Shown here: positions 1 to 8,497 of the stretch, piece by piece
Numbering within the stretch: position 1 is the first letter of the stretch
How the letters are laid out: every line of letters starts with the position of its first letter
Origin: Enterobacter_D sp963521185
GTDB taxonomy: Bacteria > Pseudomonadota > Gammaproteobacteria > Enterobacterales > Enterobacteriaceae
NCBI GenBank assembly: GCA_963521185.1
Contig: CAUQTV010000001.1
Span: forward strand, 124,001-188,000
Reading direction: 5' to 3'
Length of the DNA: 64,000 nucleotides
Notes under the pieces: model-generated
The model's input: the letters and a program-made list of their open reading frames with translations, nothing else
What the model was told of the DNA's origin: nothing
Databases searched by the model: none
Position numbers and translations under genes: made by a program

Positions 1-604
1 CAAAATCCAGGCCCGCCGCCACCGGCTCATACTGGAACACCACATCACGGAATCCCGCACGCTGCGCAGCACGCGCAAGAATGCCCTGCGCCTGGGCGTT
101 AGCCTCATCGCCGCCCAGCCCCTGAAAGTTAATCGGGCGGCCAATCACCGCCTGATCGATGGTTTCTGGCAGTTGCGTTTGCGCCTGTTTACGGATGTGC
201 AGCATCATCGCGCACACCAGATCTTCAAACAGGGCAATTTGCTGCGGTTTCAGGCCGCTGGCCCCGAGAAAGGACTTCGGCGATTTAACGAAGTACACCT
301 CTTCCGGATCTTTCACATACTCATGCAGCGAACTCAGGCCAAACTGTACGCTGTTAGCCAGTACGTCGATATCTTCGTCACGGTTGTAGTTCATCGCCCG
401 GCGCAGCAGCGCCTGGGTTTCCCCACCGGTCGCCGGAACGCTGTGATGGCGATGCAGCCACTCGCTCACCGCTTCACGCGTTGGGGCGCAAAGCATTGAC
501 GGTAGCAGCGCGCTGTTATTTTCCATTTTAAGAAGCTGCGGTAAACCGTCGCGCATCACCGCAACGGAGCAGTTGGCGGTGCCATAGTCAAAACCAATAA
601 ACAT
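1..604 (-). CDS. yegD: YegD, Hsp70/actin-fold putative chaperone (5' part only)
   Basis: The reading frame begins at the ATG at 604 and runs off the left edge; 201 codons are visible without a stop. The start MFIGFDYGTANCSVAV is the phosphate-1 motif of the Hsp70/actin ATPase fold, and the following residues match what I remember of E. coli YegD nearly one for one. The family is an atypical Hsp70 relative that probably binds ATP; its clients are unknown. It is divergent from alkA as in E. coli, which supports the call. The C-terminal half lies outside the window, so integrity cannot be judged. Confidence 0.93.
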   Translation of the reverse strand, partial: MFIGFDYGTANCSVAVMRDGLPQLLKMENNSALLPSMLCAPTREAVSEWLHRHHSVPATGGETQALLRRAMNYNRDEDIDVLANSVQFGLSSLHEYVKDPEEVYFVKSPKSFLGASGLKPQQIALFEDLVCAMMLHIRKQAQTQLPETIDQAVIGRPINFQGLGGDEANAQAQGILARAAQRAGFRDVVFQYEPVAAGLDF

Positions 605-652
605 GTGAATTCCCCATGCCGGTGAAGAAGGGGGGCGACTTTAGCGGAATGG

Positions 653-693
653 AATTTGAAAGCAAAGCAAAAAGTGTCATTGCCGTTTATGCT
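653..693 (+). promoter_or_regulatory. Ada-type box and -10 of alkA
   Basis: AAT at 653-655, six bases, then GCAA at 662-665 gives the AAT-N6-GCAA layout of Ada-regulated promoters. The word AAAGCAAA, which is the alkA form of the Ada box in E. coli as I remember it, occurs at 659-666 and again, overlapping, at 664-671. TATGCT at 688-693 fits as a -10 with the box covering the -35 position. This predicts induction of alkA by methylated Ada. The assignment is by motif and position only. Confidence 0.65.
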
Positions 694-718
694 GGGAAAT
701 AAAAGAACAGGAGAGATT

Positions 719-1597
719 ATGTACACACTAACCTGGCGGCCGCCGTACGACTGGTCATGGATGCTGGGATTTTTGCGCGCGCGTGCGGTGGCGGGCGTGG
801 AGGCGGTGAGCGAGGGGCGCTATGTGCGCAGCTTGGCGCTCGGCGAGCATCGCGGGGTTATCACCGTTGAACCGGATGAAACGCGCGGTGAGCTGCGCGT
901 GATGTTAAGCGACGGGCTGCTGCCCGTGGCGGACGAGTGCCTGCGGCGGGTGAGCCGCCTGTTTGATTTAGCCTGCGATCCTGGCCCCATTCTGGCGGCG
1001 CTGGGTGAGCTCGGCGCGGCCAGACCGGGGCTGCGTCTGCCGGGATCCGTGGATGCCTTTGAGCAGGGCGTGCGGGCGATATTAGGCCAGTTGGTCAGCG
1101 TTGCGATGGCGGCAAAGCTGACGGCAAAAGTGGCGCAGGCCTACGGTGAACCCCTTGATGGCGCGCCGGGGTTTCTTTGTTTTCCTACTGCGCAAGCAAT
1201 CGCCGGTGCCGATCCCGGGGCGCTAAAAGCGCTCGGGATGCCGCTTAAGCGCGCCGGGGCGCTGATCTACTTCGCACAGGCGACGCTAAACGGTACCTTC
1301 CCGTTGAGCGCGCCCGCCGATGTGGCGCAGGGCGTAACCGCGTTACAGACCTTTCCGGGGATTGGGCGCTGGACGGCGAACTATCTGGCGCTGCGCGGCT
1401 GGCAGGCGAAGGACGTTTTCCTGCCGGATGACTATCTTATCAAGCAGCGTTTTCACGGCATGACGCCAGCGCGCATTCGCCAGTACGCCACGCGCTGGCA
1501 GCCCTGGCGCTCTTACGCGCTGCTGCATATCTGGTATACCGATGGCTGGCAGCCGTCAGTTGATGGCGAAGAAGCTGGTATTAAGGATCAGATCTAA
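719..1597 (+). CDS. alkA: AlkA, 3-methyladenine DNA glycosylase II
   Basis: Excises alkylated bases (3-methyladenine, O2-methylpyrimidines and others) in base excision repair. The 292-residue product starts MYTLTWRPPYDWSW, carries the helix-hairpin-helix segment around FPGIGRWTANY, and has the catalytic aspartate at residue 238 in LPDDYLIKQRF, the same number as in E. coli. I chose ATG 719 because AGGAGAG lies at 709-715; the upstream in-frame GTG at 656 falls inside the Ada box. The C terminus is about ten residues longer than E. coli AlkA as I remember it, and the last 42 bases overlap the convergent dgcE 3' end. Confidence 0.95.
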   Translation: MYTLTWRPPYDWSWMLGFLRARAVAGVEAVSEGRYVRSLALGEHRGVITVEPDETRGELRVMLSDGLLPVADECLRRVSRLFDLACDPGPILAALGELGAARPGLRLPGSVDAFEQGVRAILGQLVSVAMAAKLTAKVAQAYGEPLDGAPGFLCFPTAQAIAGADPGALKALGMPLKRAGALIYFAQATLNGTFPLSAPADVAQGVTALQTFPGIGRWTANYLALRGWQAKDVFLPDDYLIKQRFHGMTPARIRQYATRWQPWRSYALLHIWYTDGWQPSVDGEEAGIKDQI

Positions 1598-4500
1598 CGG
1601 CTGCGGCTGCGAAATGGTGTCGCCGTAAATATAGTCAATGCCGATGCCGGAGAGCGTGTCCATCATCATCGGCTGGTGGGTCGGCCCGGCAATGCTTTTT
1701 AATCCGAGGCGCTGGGCGTGACCCTGAATAATGGTCACCATCATTTCATCCATCAGGTTACCGTGCACGTTGGTGACCAGCTCCTGCTCAAGCAGCACGT
1801 AATCCGCCATATGCGGCGACAGGTGGTTGAAGATCTCCAGATCGCGGCCAACATGGCTGAGGATGATGCGACAGCCCGCATGACGCAGTTTTTGCAGGCC
1901 TTCGCCAATGCTGGCGTCGGCGCGCAGCAGCGTATCGGCATGGATCACAAAATGCAGTAAACGCCCCGGCATTTTGCTCTGCTCCAGCATGTCGAGCAGC
2001 TCGTTAATCAGACGGGTACTCGACAAACCGGGACTTGAAAGCGGCAGCGCCACGCTCAGGCCTTTGCGGGCGATGGCGGCTGCGCTGTTACGGAAGAACT
2101 CCTGCAAGACGCGACGGTCAAGGGCGCGAATCAGTTCCGGCTCGGTCAGTCCCGCGCGGAACGCATGTTCTTCCATGACCTCGCCTTCGCTGGTCCACAG
2201 GCGCAGCGACAACAGCCAGAAGCTGCACGTTTCCGGAATACGCGGTGAGGCGACGCCACGGGCAATGATCAGCAACGGGTTCTCGTTGATCATCCGCGTT
2301 TGCTCTTCCACCGACATCAGATTGCGGCTCGGGTGAATGCTGTCCTGCTGCGGCTCATAGACCGTTACCACGCCGCGCCCGTTGTTTTTGGAGGCGTAGC
2401 AGGCGATGTCAGCCTGTGACATGACTTCGGACGCCTGATAGTTGGTCTCGTCAATCAGGGTGATCCCGGCGCTGGCACCGATGCGGTGCAGTCGTCCTTC
2501 CCACGTGAAGTGGTAATCATTAATGGCGTGGATCAGACGACCGGAGATGTAGCGGGCGCTCTCAATGTTGCAGTCCGGCAGCAGCAGGCCAAACTCATCG
2601 CCGCCGAGGCGCGCGAGGATATCGGTCGCGCGCAGCATACCGAGCATTAATGACGACAGCTCCCGAAGCAGAGCGTCACCGGCCGCATGCCCGGCAGAGT
2701 CGTTCACCGCTTTAAAGCGATCGAGATCGATATAAACCAGCGCATGGCGCTGATGCGTCTCCTGCACGGTTTGCAGCAGGCGTTTGAGGTGATTTTCAAA
2801 ACTGACGCGGTTTGCCAGATGCGTCAGCGCATCGTGCGAGGCGCTGTAGCTCAGCTGACGCAGCATTTTGCGGGATTCGGTCACGTCCTGGATCACCAGC
2901 ACGAAGCCAATGTTTTGCCCGTCAAGCGTGCTGAGCGGGGTGACGCTGTAGTGAATGTCGTAGGTGCCGCCGTTACGACAGTGCAGGACCACGTCCTGTT
3001 CAATGGCCGAGCGAGACATATCACCGCTGTGAATATTTTCCATCAGCGGGCCATTGTCGCCAAAGGTAATGCGCAGCACGCTCAGCAGCGGCTGCGTCAT
3101 CGCATGCTCCTGCGGCCAGCCGCTCATTTTCTCCGCCACCGGGTTCATAAAGGTGACGTTCATGTCGACGTCGGTACAGAGCACCGCTTCGCCGATGGAA
3201 TCAAGCGTGATGTGCAAACGCTCTTTTTCCTGAAACAGCGCTTCGTTCAACTGCTTGACTTCGGTCATGTCCATGTTGATGCCGAGCAGACGTTCCACTT
3301 CACCGTTTTTATTCAACACCCGGTTGGCGAGGGTACGAATATGGCGCACCCCCTCTTTGACATGAATACGAAACTCCAGCTTGAAGGCCACGCGGGCCAC
3401 CAGCGAGTCGCGAATGGTCTTTTCGGTCTGGGCTTTGTCTTCCGGCACCACGCAGTCGTACCAGAGTTGCCAGGTGGGCTTCACATGCGGCGGCACTTCG
3501 TACAGCTCGAACATGCGTTTGTCCCAGCTGATAATGTCCGGTTCGAGTTCCCACTCCCAGATGCCAATCCCGCCCGCTTCGTTAGCGAGGGTGATGCGCT
3601 CCATAAGCCGCTTGTTGACCCATTCGGTCTGTTTGAGGTCGTTGATATCTTCAATCTGTGAGATGAAGTAGAGCGGGGTGCCGTCGCCGTGACGCACCAG
3701 CGACACCGCCAGCAGCGCCCACACCACATCGCCGTTGCGCGTGTAGTAGCGTTTTTCCATCGAGTAGCTGTTGATGTCGCCGCGTACCAGCATTTCAAGC
3801 TGTTCCAGATCGGTGTTGAGATCCTCAGGCCAGGTCAGCTGTTGGAAGGTCAGCGAGCGCAGCTCTTCTTGCGTATAGCCGAGGAATTGACACAGCGCCT
3901 TGTTCGCCTGTAGCCACTGCCCCTCGGTGCCCACCAGCGCCATACCAATCGCGGAATACTCCATGGCGTTACGAAAACGCGCCTCGCTCTCGGTGATGTG
4001 CTTGCGCTCGGTGCGAAACGCGTACATCACCATGGTCATCACGTTCGCGGGCAGCAGCATCATCATAAACGGCAGCCACGGCGCATTGAGCATGGCAACG
4101 GTGTGGTTCGCGTTCAGCTCAACAGGGTTTACCGCCATCATCAGCGATACCATCATGATGGTGACGAGGAAAATCAAAAAGGCTTCGAGGCGCGGCAGGC
4201 GCACGGCGCTCCACATCAGCAGCACAATGACGGCGGTGAAGGGCCACGGCAGATAGACCATCGACAGCCAGCTCAGTAGCAGCGTCACCGCCAGCGTCAG
4301 CAGCGTTTCCAGCAGCAGTTGTGGTTTGCGGTGGCGCAGCAGGTAGTGCAGCTTAAACAGCAGGCCCAGCGGGATCAGCGCCATCGCGCCGATGGATTCT
4401 GACAGCACCCACAGCAGGAAAGCGCGCAGCGGATTGTCGTTCTCCACCAGAAGATAGACCAGCGCGCCACCCAGCAGCGGCGGGATCACGGCGCTGCCAA

Positions 4501-4885
4501 TGGTGAGTCTTATCCAGTCGCTTAAATTTTGTAATGGATTATACAACGGCAGCATTTTACGCAGCAGCACCGCGCCGGTCAGCGCTTCAATGATGTTGAT
4601 GCCGGTATACCAAAGATTAATGTCACTGACCGGGAACAGCAGCAGTGAAGCACCGACGCTGCCCATCGAACAGGCAATAGCAATGCCCGGCCACAGGCGT
4701 CCCGCATGGCGATAAAACGCCACCATCATGATTGAGGTGGGGAACCACAGCGGCGCGAGAATAGTGCCAAAGCGGGTCAGCTCAAGGGAAAACAGGGTAA
4801 AGATGAATGTCACCAGCCCTAAACTGACGAGGCGCAGTAAAGGATTCGGGGTGGTAACCAAAACGCGCTGGTATTGTTTATTCAT
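1556..4885 (-). CDS. dgcE: DgcE (YegE), membrane diguanylate cyclase with MASE1, PAS and GGDEF domains
   Basis: Synthesises cyclic di-GMP from two GTP at the inner membrane; in E. coli it feeds the switch to curli and biofilm formation. The 1109-residue protein has an N-terminal MASE1-like multi-membrane segment (about 10-300), a string of PAS/PAC sensor repeats (about 300-680), a cyclase domain with an intact GGDEF at 761-765, and a C-terminal EAL-like domain. That last domain is degenerate: no EAL triplet is found, and the remnant KSIAGPTHQP replaces the usual catalytic region, so cyclase but not phosphodiesterase activity is expected. Length and order match E. coli YegE. It converges on alkA with a 42-base overlap. 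Confidence 0.95.
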   Translation of the reverse strand: MNKQYQRVLVTTPNPLLRLVSLGLVTFIFTLFSLELTRFGTILAPLWFPTSIMMVAFYRHAGRLWPGIAIACSMGSVGASLLLFPVSDINLWYTGINIIEALTGAVLLRKMLPLYNPLQNLSDWIRLTIGSAVIPPLLGGALVYLLVENDNPLRAFLLWVLSESIGAMALIPLGLLFKLHYLLRHRKPQLLLETLLTLAVTLLLSWLSMVYLPWPFTAVIVLLMWSAVRLPRLEAFLIFLVTIMMVSLMMAVNPVELNANHTVAMLNAPWLPFMMMLLPANVMTMVMYAFRTERKHITESEARFRNAMEYSAIGMALVGTEGQWLQANKALCQFLGYTQEELRSLTFQQLTWPEDLNTDLEQLEMLVRGDINSYSMEKRYYTRNGDVVWALLAVSLVRHGDGTPLYFISQIEDINDLKQTEWVNKRLMERITLANEAGGIGIWEWELEPDIISWDKRMFELYEVPPHVKPTWQLWYDCVVPEDKAQTEKTIRDSLVARVAFKLEFRIHVKEGVRHIRTLANRVLNKNGEVERLLGINMDMTEVKQLNEALFQEKERLHITLDSIGEAVLCTDVDMNVTFMNPVAEKMSGWPQEHAMTQPLLSVLRITFGDNGPLMENIHSGDMSRSAIEQDVVLHCRNGGTYDIHYSVTPLSTLDGQNIGFVLVIQDVTESRKMLRQLSYSASHDALTHLANRVSFENHLKRLLQTVQETHQRHALVYIDLDRFKAVNDSAGHAAGDALLRELSSLMLGMLRATDILARLGGDEFGLLLPDCNIESARYISGRLIHAINDYHFTWEGRLHRIGASAGITLIDETNYQASEVMSQADIACYASKNNGRGVVTVYEPQQDSIHPSRNLMSVEEQTRMINENPLLIIARGVASPRIPETCSFWLLSLRLWTSEGEVMEEHAFRAGLTEPELIRALDRRVLQEFFRNSAAAIARKGLSVALPLSSPGLSSTRLINELLDMLEQSKMPGRLLHFVIHADTLLRADASIGEGLQKLRHAGCRIILSHVGRDLEIFNHLSPHMADYVLLEQELVTNVHGNLMDEMMVTIIQGHAQRLGLKSIAGPTHQPMMMDTLSGIGIDYIYGDTISQPQPLDLILNTSFFAIN

Positions 4886-5228
4886 TACCGCTTTATCCGC
4901 TGACCCTGTGCCGCCAGGAGCAAATGCCGGGCGAGTTAAAATTGAAATTCGGATTATGCTAGTACAAACAATTTACAATTCCTATGGTGACTGCTCATAA
5001 TTTGACATCATAGTGTTATTAATTACTTACTCTGCGAAAATTTGTTACGCAGCGCGTTAAAAGTGAACGTTTAAATTTGCGTAAGGGCCATTTATCCCTT
5101 TATCAAACTCCGTTCGCATCCTTGACCTATTCGACTGGTATCACGACGCCGAAGTCCCTATAATTGCCGCGTTTGACGCGCAAGCGTCGCCCTTCCTTTA
5201 CATCCAGGTTAATCAGGTCGCAAAATTT
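4886..5228 (+). promoter_or_regulatory. udk leader: -10 hexamer and GCAA-loop hairpin
   Basis: This 343-base gap separates divergent dgcE and udk. A perfect TATAAT lies at 5159-5164, but the base run 17 bases upstream (TGGTAT, 5136-5141) is a poor -35. A few bases after it, GACGC (5175-5179), loop GCAA (5180-5183) and GCGTC (5184-5188) form a perfect five-pair hairpin with a GNRA-type loop, which would sit near the 5' end of the udk transcript. No gene is visible in the rest of the gap. Confidence 0.45.
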
Positions 5229-5870
5229 ATGACTGATAAGTCTCATCAGTGCGTCATCATCGGTATTGCCGGCGCATCGGCTTCAGGTAAAAGTCTCATT
5301 GCCAGTACGCTGTACCGCGAGCTGCGCGAACAGGTTGGTGATGAGCATATTGGCGTCATCCCGGAAGACAGTTATTACAAAGATCAAAGCCATCTGTCCA
5401 TGGAAGAACGTGTTAAAACGAACTATGACCATCCGAGCGCAATGGATCACAGCCTGCTGTTCCAGCATTTGCAGACGCTGAAAAGCGGCACGCCGATTGA
5501 ACTGCCGGTCTATAGCTACGTTGAACATACCCGCACGCAGGAAACCATCCACATTCAGCCGAAGAAAGTCATCATCCTAGAAGGGATTTTGCTACTGACC
5601 GACGCCCGTCTGCGTGACGCGATGAACTTCTCTATTTTCGTCGATACGCCGCTGGATATTTGCCTGATGCGCCGCATTAAGCGCGATGTCAACGAACGCG
5701 GGCGCTCCATGGATTCGGTTATGGCACAGTATCAAAAAACTGTGCGCCCAATGTTCCTGCAATTTATTGAGCCGTCAAAACAGTACGCCGACATCATTGT
5801 GCCGCGCGGTGGCAAGAACCGTATTGCGATCGACATCCTGAAAGCCAAAATCAGTCAATTCTTTGAATAG
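5229..5870 (+). CDS. udk: Udk, uridine/cytidine kinase
   Basis: Phosphorylates uridine and cytidine to UMP and CMP with GTP or ATP in pyrimidine salvage, in the cytosol. The 213-residue product has the family's usual length. The P-loop GASASGKS is at residues 15-22 and the phosphoribulokinase/uridine kinase fold continues with PEDSYYKDQ. The start ATG follows the leader hairpin; the protein is nearly identical to remembered E. coli Udk. It is followed by dcd in the same direction with a stem-loop between them, so the two nucleotide genes may share a transcript. Confidence 0.97.
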   Translation: MTDKSHQCVIIGIAGASASGKSLIASTLYRELREQVGDEHIGVIPEDSYYKDQSHLSMEERVKTNYDHPSAMDHSLLFQHLQTLKSGTPIELPVYSYVEHTRTQETIHIQPKKVIILEGILLLTDARLRDAMNFSIFVDTPLDICLMRRIKRDVNERGRSMDSVMAQYQKTVRPMFLQFIEPSKQYADIIVPRGGKNRIAIDILKAKISQFFE

Positions 5871-5925
5871 TAAGATTTTGAATAACGCGCCCAAATTGTG
5901 TACCGTTCAACGATAACATGATTTC

Positions 5926-5949
5926 CCCCGGTGAGAACGCTCTCCGGGG
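5926..5949 (+). terminator. Stem-loop between udk and dcd
   Basis: CCCCGGTGAG (5926-5935) and CTCTCCGGGG (5940-5949) pair over ten positions with one T-T mismatch and an AACG loop. There is no T-run after it, so it is more likely an mRNA-processing or 3'-protecting structure than a full intrinsic terminator. Confidence 0.5.
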
Positions 5950-5974
5950 TATGCAGCATTTAAGGAGATAACGC

Positions 5975-6556
5975 ATGCGTCTGTGCGATCGAGATATTGA
6001 AGCCTGGCTGGACGATGGCCGCCTGGCCATCACCCCGCGCCCACCCGTTGAACGTATTAACGGTGCGACGGTGGACGTGCGCCTCGGCAATAAATTCCGT
6101 ACCTTCCGTGGCCACACCGCCGCGTTTATCGATCTCAGCGGGCCGAAAGATGAAGTCAGCGCCGCGCTCGACCGTGTGATGAGCGATGAAATTGTGCTGC
6201 CGGAAGGCGATGCGTTCTATTTACACCCAGGTGAACTGGCGCTGGCGGTAACCCTGGAATCCGTCACGCTGCCCGCAGACCTTGTCGGCTGGCTGGATGG
6301 ACGCTCCTCGCTGGCACGTCTGGGCTTAATGGTGCACGTCACCGCGCACCGTATCGATCCCGGCTGGGCTGGCTGTATCGTGCTGGAGTTCTACAATTCA
6401 GGCAAGCTGCCGCTGGCGCTGCGCCCTGGAATGCTCATTGGCGCGCTGAGCTTTGAACCGCTCTCCGGCCCGGCAGCGCGACCTTATAACCGCCGTGAAG
6501 ACGCGAAATATCGCGATCAGCAGGGCGCGGTCGCCAGTCGTATTGATAAAGATTGA
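5975..6556 (+). CDS. dcd: Dcd, dCTP deaminase
   Basis: Deaminates dCTP to dUTP and ammonia, the main source of dUMP for thymidylate in enterobacteria; a cytosolic homotrimer. The 193-residue length is that of the family. The catalytic glutamate is at residue 138 in VLEFYNSGK, the same number as in E. coli, and the family signature around GRSSLARLGL is intact. The start has AAGGAG about seven bases upstream. asmA follows 25 bases after the stop, the same dcd-asmA arrangement as in E. coli. Confidence 0.97.
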   Translation: MRLCDRDIEAWLDDGRLAITPRPPVERINGATVDVRLGNKFRTFRGHTAAFIDLSGPKDEVSAALDRVMSDEIVLPEGDAFYLHPGELALAVTLESVTLPADLVGWLDGRSSLARLGLMVHVTAHRIDPGWAGCIVLEFYNSGKLPLALRPGMLIGALSFEPLSGPAARPYNRREDAKYRDQQGAVASRIDKD

Positions 6557-6581
6557 GTGAGTCTTACTCTCTGAGGATGCC

Positions 6582-8435
6582 ATGAGAAGAGTTTTAACCA
6601 CGCTGATGATTTTGCTCGTCGTGCTTGTTGCCGGCATTTCTGCGTTGGTGCTGCTGGTGAACCCCAACGACTTCCGTGCCTATATGGTGCAGCAGGTTGA
6701 GGCGCGCAGCGGTTACCAGTTAAAACTCGACGAACCGCTGCGCTGGCACGTCTGGCCGCAGCTGAGCATTCTTTCCGGGCGCATGTCGCTGACGGCACCA
6801 GGGGCATCAACGCCGCTGGTCACCGCCTCGAATATGCGCCTTGACGTTGAATTGTGGCCGCTGCTTTCCCACCAGCTTCACGTTAAGCAGGTGATGCTAA
6901 AAGGGGCGGTGATTCAACTCACGCCGCAGACAGAAGCCGCCGCGCGCCCCGATGCGCCGGTTGCGCCGAACGCCAATTCTCTGCCGCAGACGGATAGCGA
7001 TAAGGGCTGGTCATACGCCATCTCCCGCCTGCAAGTGGCAGACAGCGTGCTGGTGTTCCAGCACGAAGACGAAGAGCAGGTCACCGTGCGTGACATTCGC
7101 CTGAACATGGAACAGGACGCGTCCTATCAGGCGAAAGTGGCGTTCTCCGGGCGCATCAACCGTAACCAGCGCGATCTGACGCTGGCGATGAAAGCCAGCA
7201 TCAACGCGGCGGATTATCCGCATACGCTCAATGCCACGTTTGAGCAGTTTGACTGGCAGCTCAAAGGCGGCGATATCGCCCCGCAGGGCATTACCGGCAC
7301 GGCGAACCTGAAGGCGCAGTGGCAGGAAACACAGAAACGCCTTTCGTTTAGCGATCTGGTGCTCACCGCCAACGACACGACCCTGCACGGGCAGGGGAGC
7401 GTGGTACTCGACGACAAACCGGCATGGGCGCTGGATTTGCAGTTTGAAACGCTCAACCTTGAAAATCTGTTCGGCATGACCGCGTCGGCCGCGACCCCTG
7501 AATCCGACCAGAAGGGGCAGACCCAGGCCAAACTGCCGCGTCCGGTGATCGCCCGCGACAGCGGTGAACCCGAATATGACAGCCTGCGCGGTTTCTCCGC
7601 CCAGTTAGCGTTGAGTGCAAAACATGTGCGCTGGCGCGGCATGGATTTCAGTGACGTCAGCAGCCAGATGACCAATGAACAGGGCTTACTGACCCTTTCC
7701 ACGTTGCAGGGCAAACTGGGCAACGGGCAAATCGCACTGCCGGGCGAGCTGGACGTGCGCGGGAAGACGCCGAAAAGCACCTTCCAGCCTAAGCTCGATA
7801 ACGTTGAGATTGGCACCATCCTGAAAGCCTTTAACTACCCGATTGCGCTGACCGGCACGCTGTCGCTGGCCGGGGATTTCTCCGGCGATCAAATCGACGC
7901 TGAAGCGTTCCGCCGTAGCTGGCAGGGTGATGCGCAGGTTGATCTGACGAACACCCGCATGGAAGGGCTGAACTTCCAGCAGCTTATCCAGCAGGCCGTG
8001 GCGCGCAGCAATGATGGCGTGAAGGTGCAGCAGGATTACGACAACACCACCCGTCTGGATGCGCTGAGCACCGCGCTGTCGCTGGATCACGGGCAGATCG
8101 CCCTTGATGAGATGCAGGGCAGTTCCGCGCTGTTGTCCCTTACCGGCAAAGGCTCGCTCGATCTGCTTAAAGAGCTGTGCGACATGCACTTTAACGTGCG
8201 CGTCCTGTCGGGCTGGAACGGTGGCGACAGTCAGCTTATCGCCTTCCTGCAAAACACGCCGGTACCGCTGAGCGTTTACGGCAAGTGGCAGGCGCTGAAC
8301 TACAGTCTGAAAGTGGATCAGGTTATGCGTGAGCATCTGCAAAACGAGGCTAAAAACCGCCTGAAGGACTGGGCCGAACGCAACAAAAACAGCAAATACA
8401 ACGATGATGTGAAGAAGCTGCTGAAGAAGATGTAA
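6582..8435 (+). CDS. asmA: AsmA, inner-membrane-anchored AsmA-like protein
   Basis: Member of the AsmA family, a group now linked to phospholipid movement between membranes; asmA mutations were first found as suppressors of assembly-defective OmpF. The 617-residue length is that of E. coli AsmA. One N-terminal membrane helix (about residues 5-24, VLTTLMILLVVLVAGIS) is followed by a long periplasmic part rich in alternating hydrophobic beta strands. It ends in a lysine-rich tail (NDDVKKLLKKM). It probably shares the dcd transcript. The molecular role of this particular paralogue remains inferred from the family. Confidence 0.94.
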   Translation: MRRVLTTLMILLVVLVAGISALVLLVNPNDFRAYMVQQVEARSGYQLKLDEPLRWHVWPQLSILSGRMSLTAPGASTPLVTASNMRLDVELWPLLSHQLHVKQVMLKGAVIQLTPQTEAAARPDAPVAPNANSLPQTDSDKGWSYAISRLQVADSVLVFQHEDEEQVTVRDIRLNMEQDASYQAKVAFSGRINRNQRDLTLAMKASINAADYPHTLNATFEQFDWQLKGGDIAPQGITGTANLKAQWQETQKRLSFSDLVLTANDTTLHGQGSVVLDDKPAWALDLQFETLNLENLFGMTASAATPESDQKGQTQAKLPRPVIARDSGEPEYDSLRGFSAQLALSAKHVRWRGMDFSDVSSQMTNEQGLLTLSTLQGKLGNGQIALPGELDVRGKTPKSTFQPKLDNVEIGTILKAFNYPIALTGTLSLAGDFSGDQIDAEAFRRSWQGDAQVDLTNTRMEGLNFQQLIQQAVARSNDGVKVQQDYDNTTRLDALSTALSLDHGQIALDEMQGSSALLSLTGKGSLDLLKELCDMHFNVRVLSGWNGGDSQLIAFLQNTPVPLSVYGKWQALNYSLKVDQVMREHLQNEAKNRLKDWAERNKNSKYNDDVKKLLKKM

Positions 8436-8455
8436 GCCGTGCTGGTCACTGATAT

Positions 8456-8478
8456 CCCCTCTCCCGGCGGGAGAGGGG
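8456..8478. repeat. G/C-rich inverted repeat between convergent asmA and yegH
   Basis: CCCCTCTCCC (8456-8465), a GGC loop, then GGGAGAGGGG (8469-8478) form a perfect ten-pair stem, followed by TAGGGTGAGGGG. The word set CCCTCTCCC/GGGAGAGGG/TAGGGTGAGGG is a familiar dispersed intergenic repeat of enterobacteria. Placed between two convergent genes, it may also end both transcripts, though no T-run is present on either side. Confidence 0.6.
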
Positions 8479-8497
8479 TAGGGTGAGGGGGAAAATC

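Noticed and set aside
656..718. Extended N terminus of AlkA from GTG 656
   Set aside because: It runs through the Ada box and promoter, and the good ribosome site is at 709-715 in front of ATG 719.
5122..5164. TTGACC at 5122-5127 as the -35 for TATAAT at 5159-5164
   Set aside because: The spacing of 31 bases is far outside the 16-18 base range.
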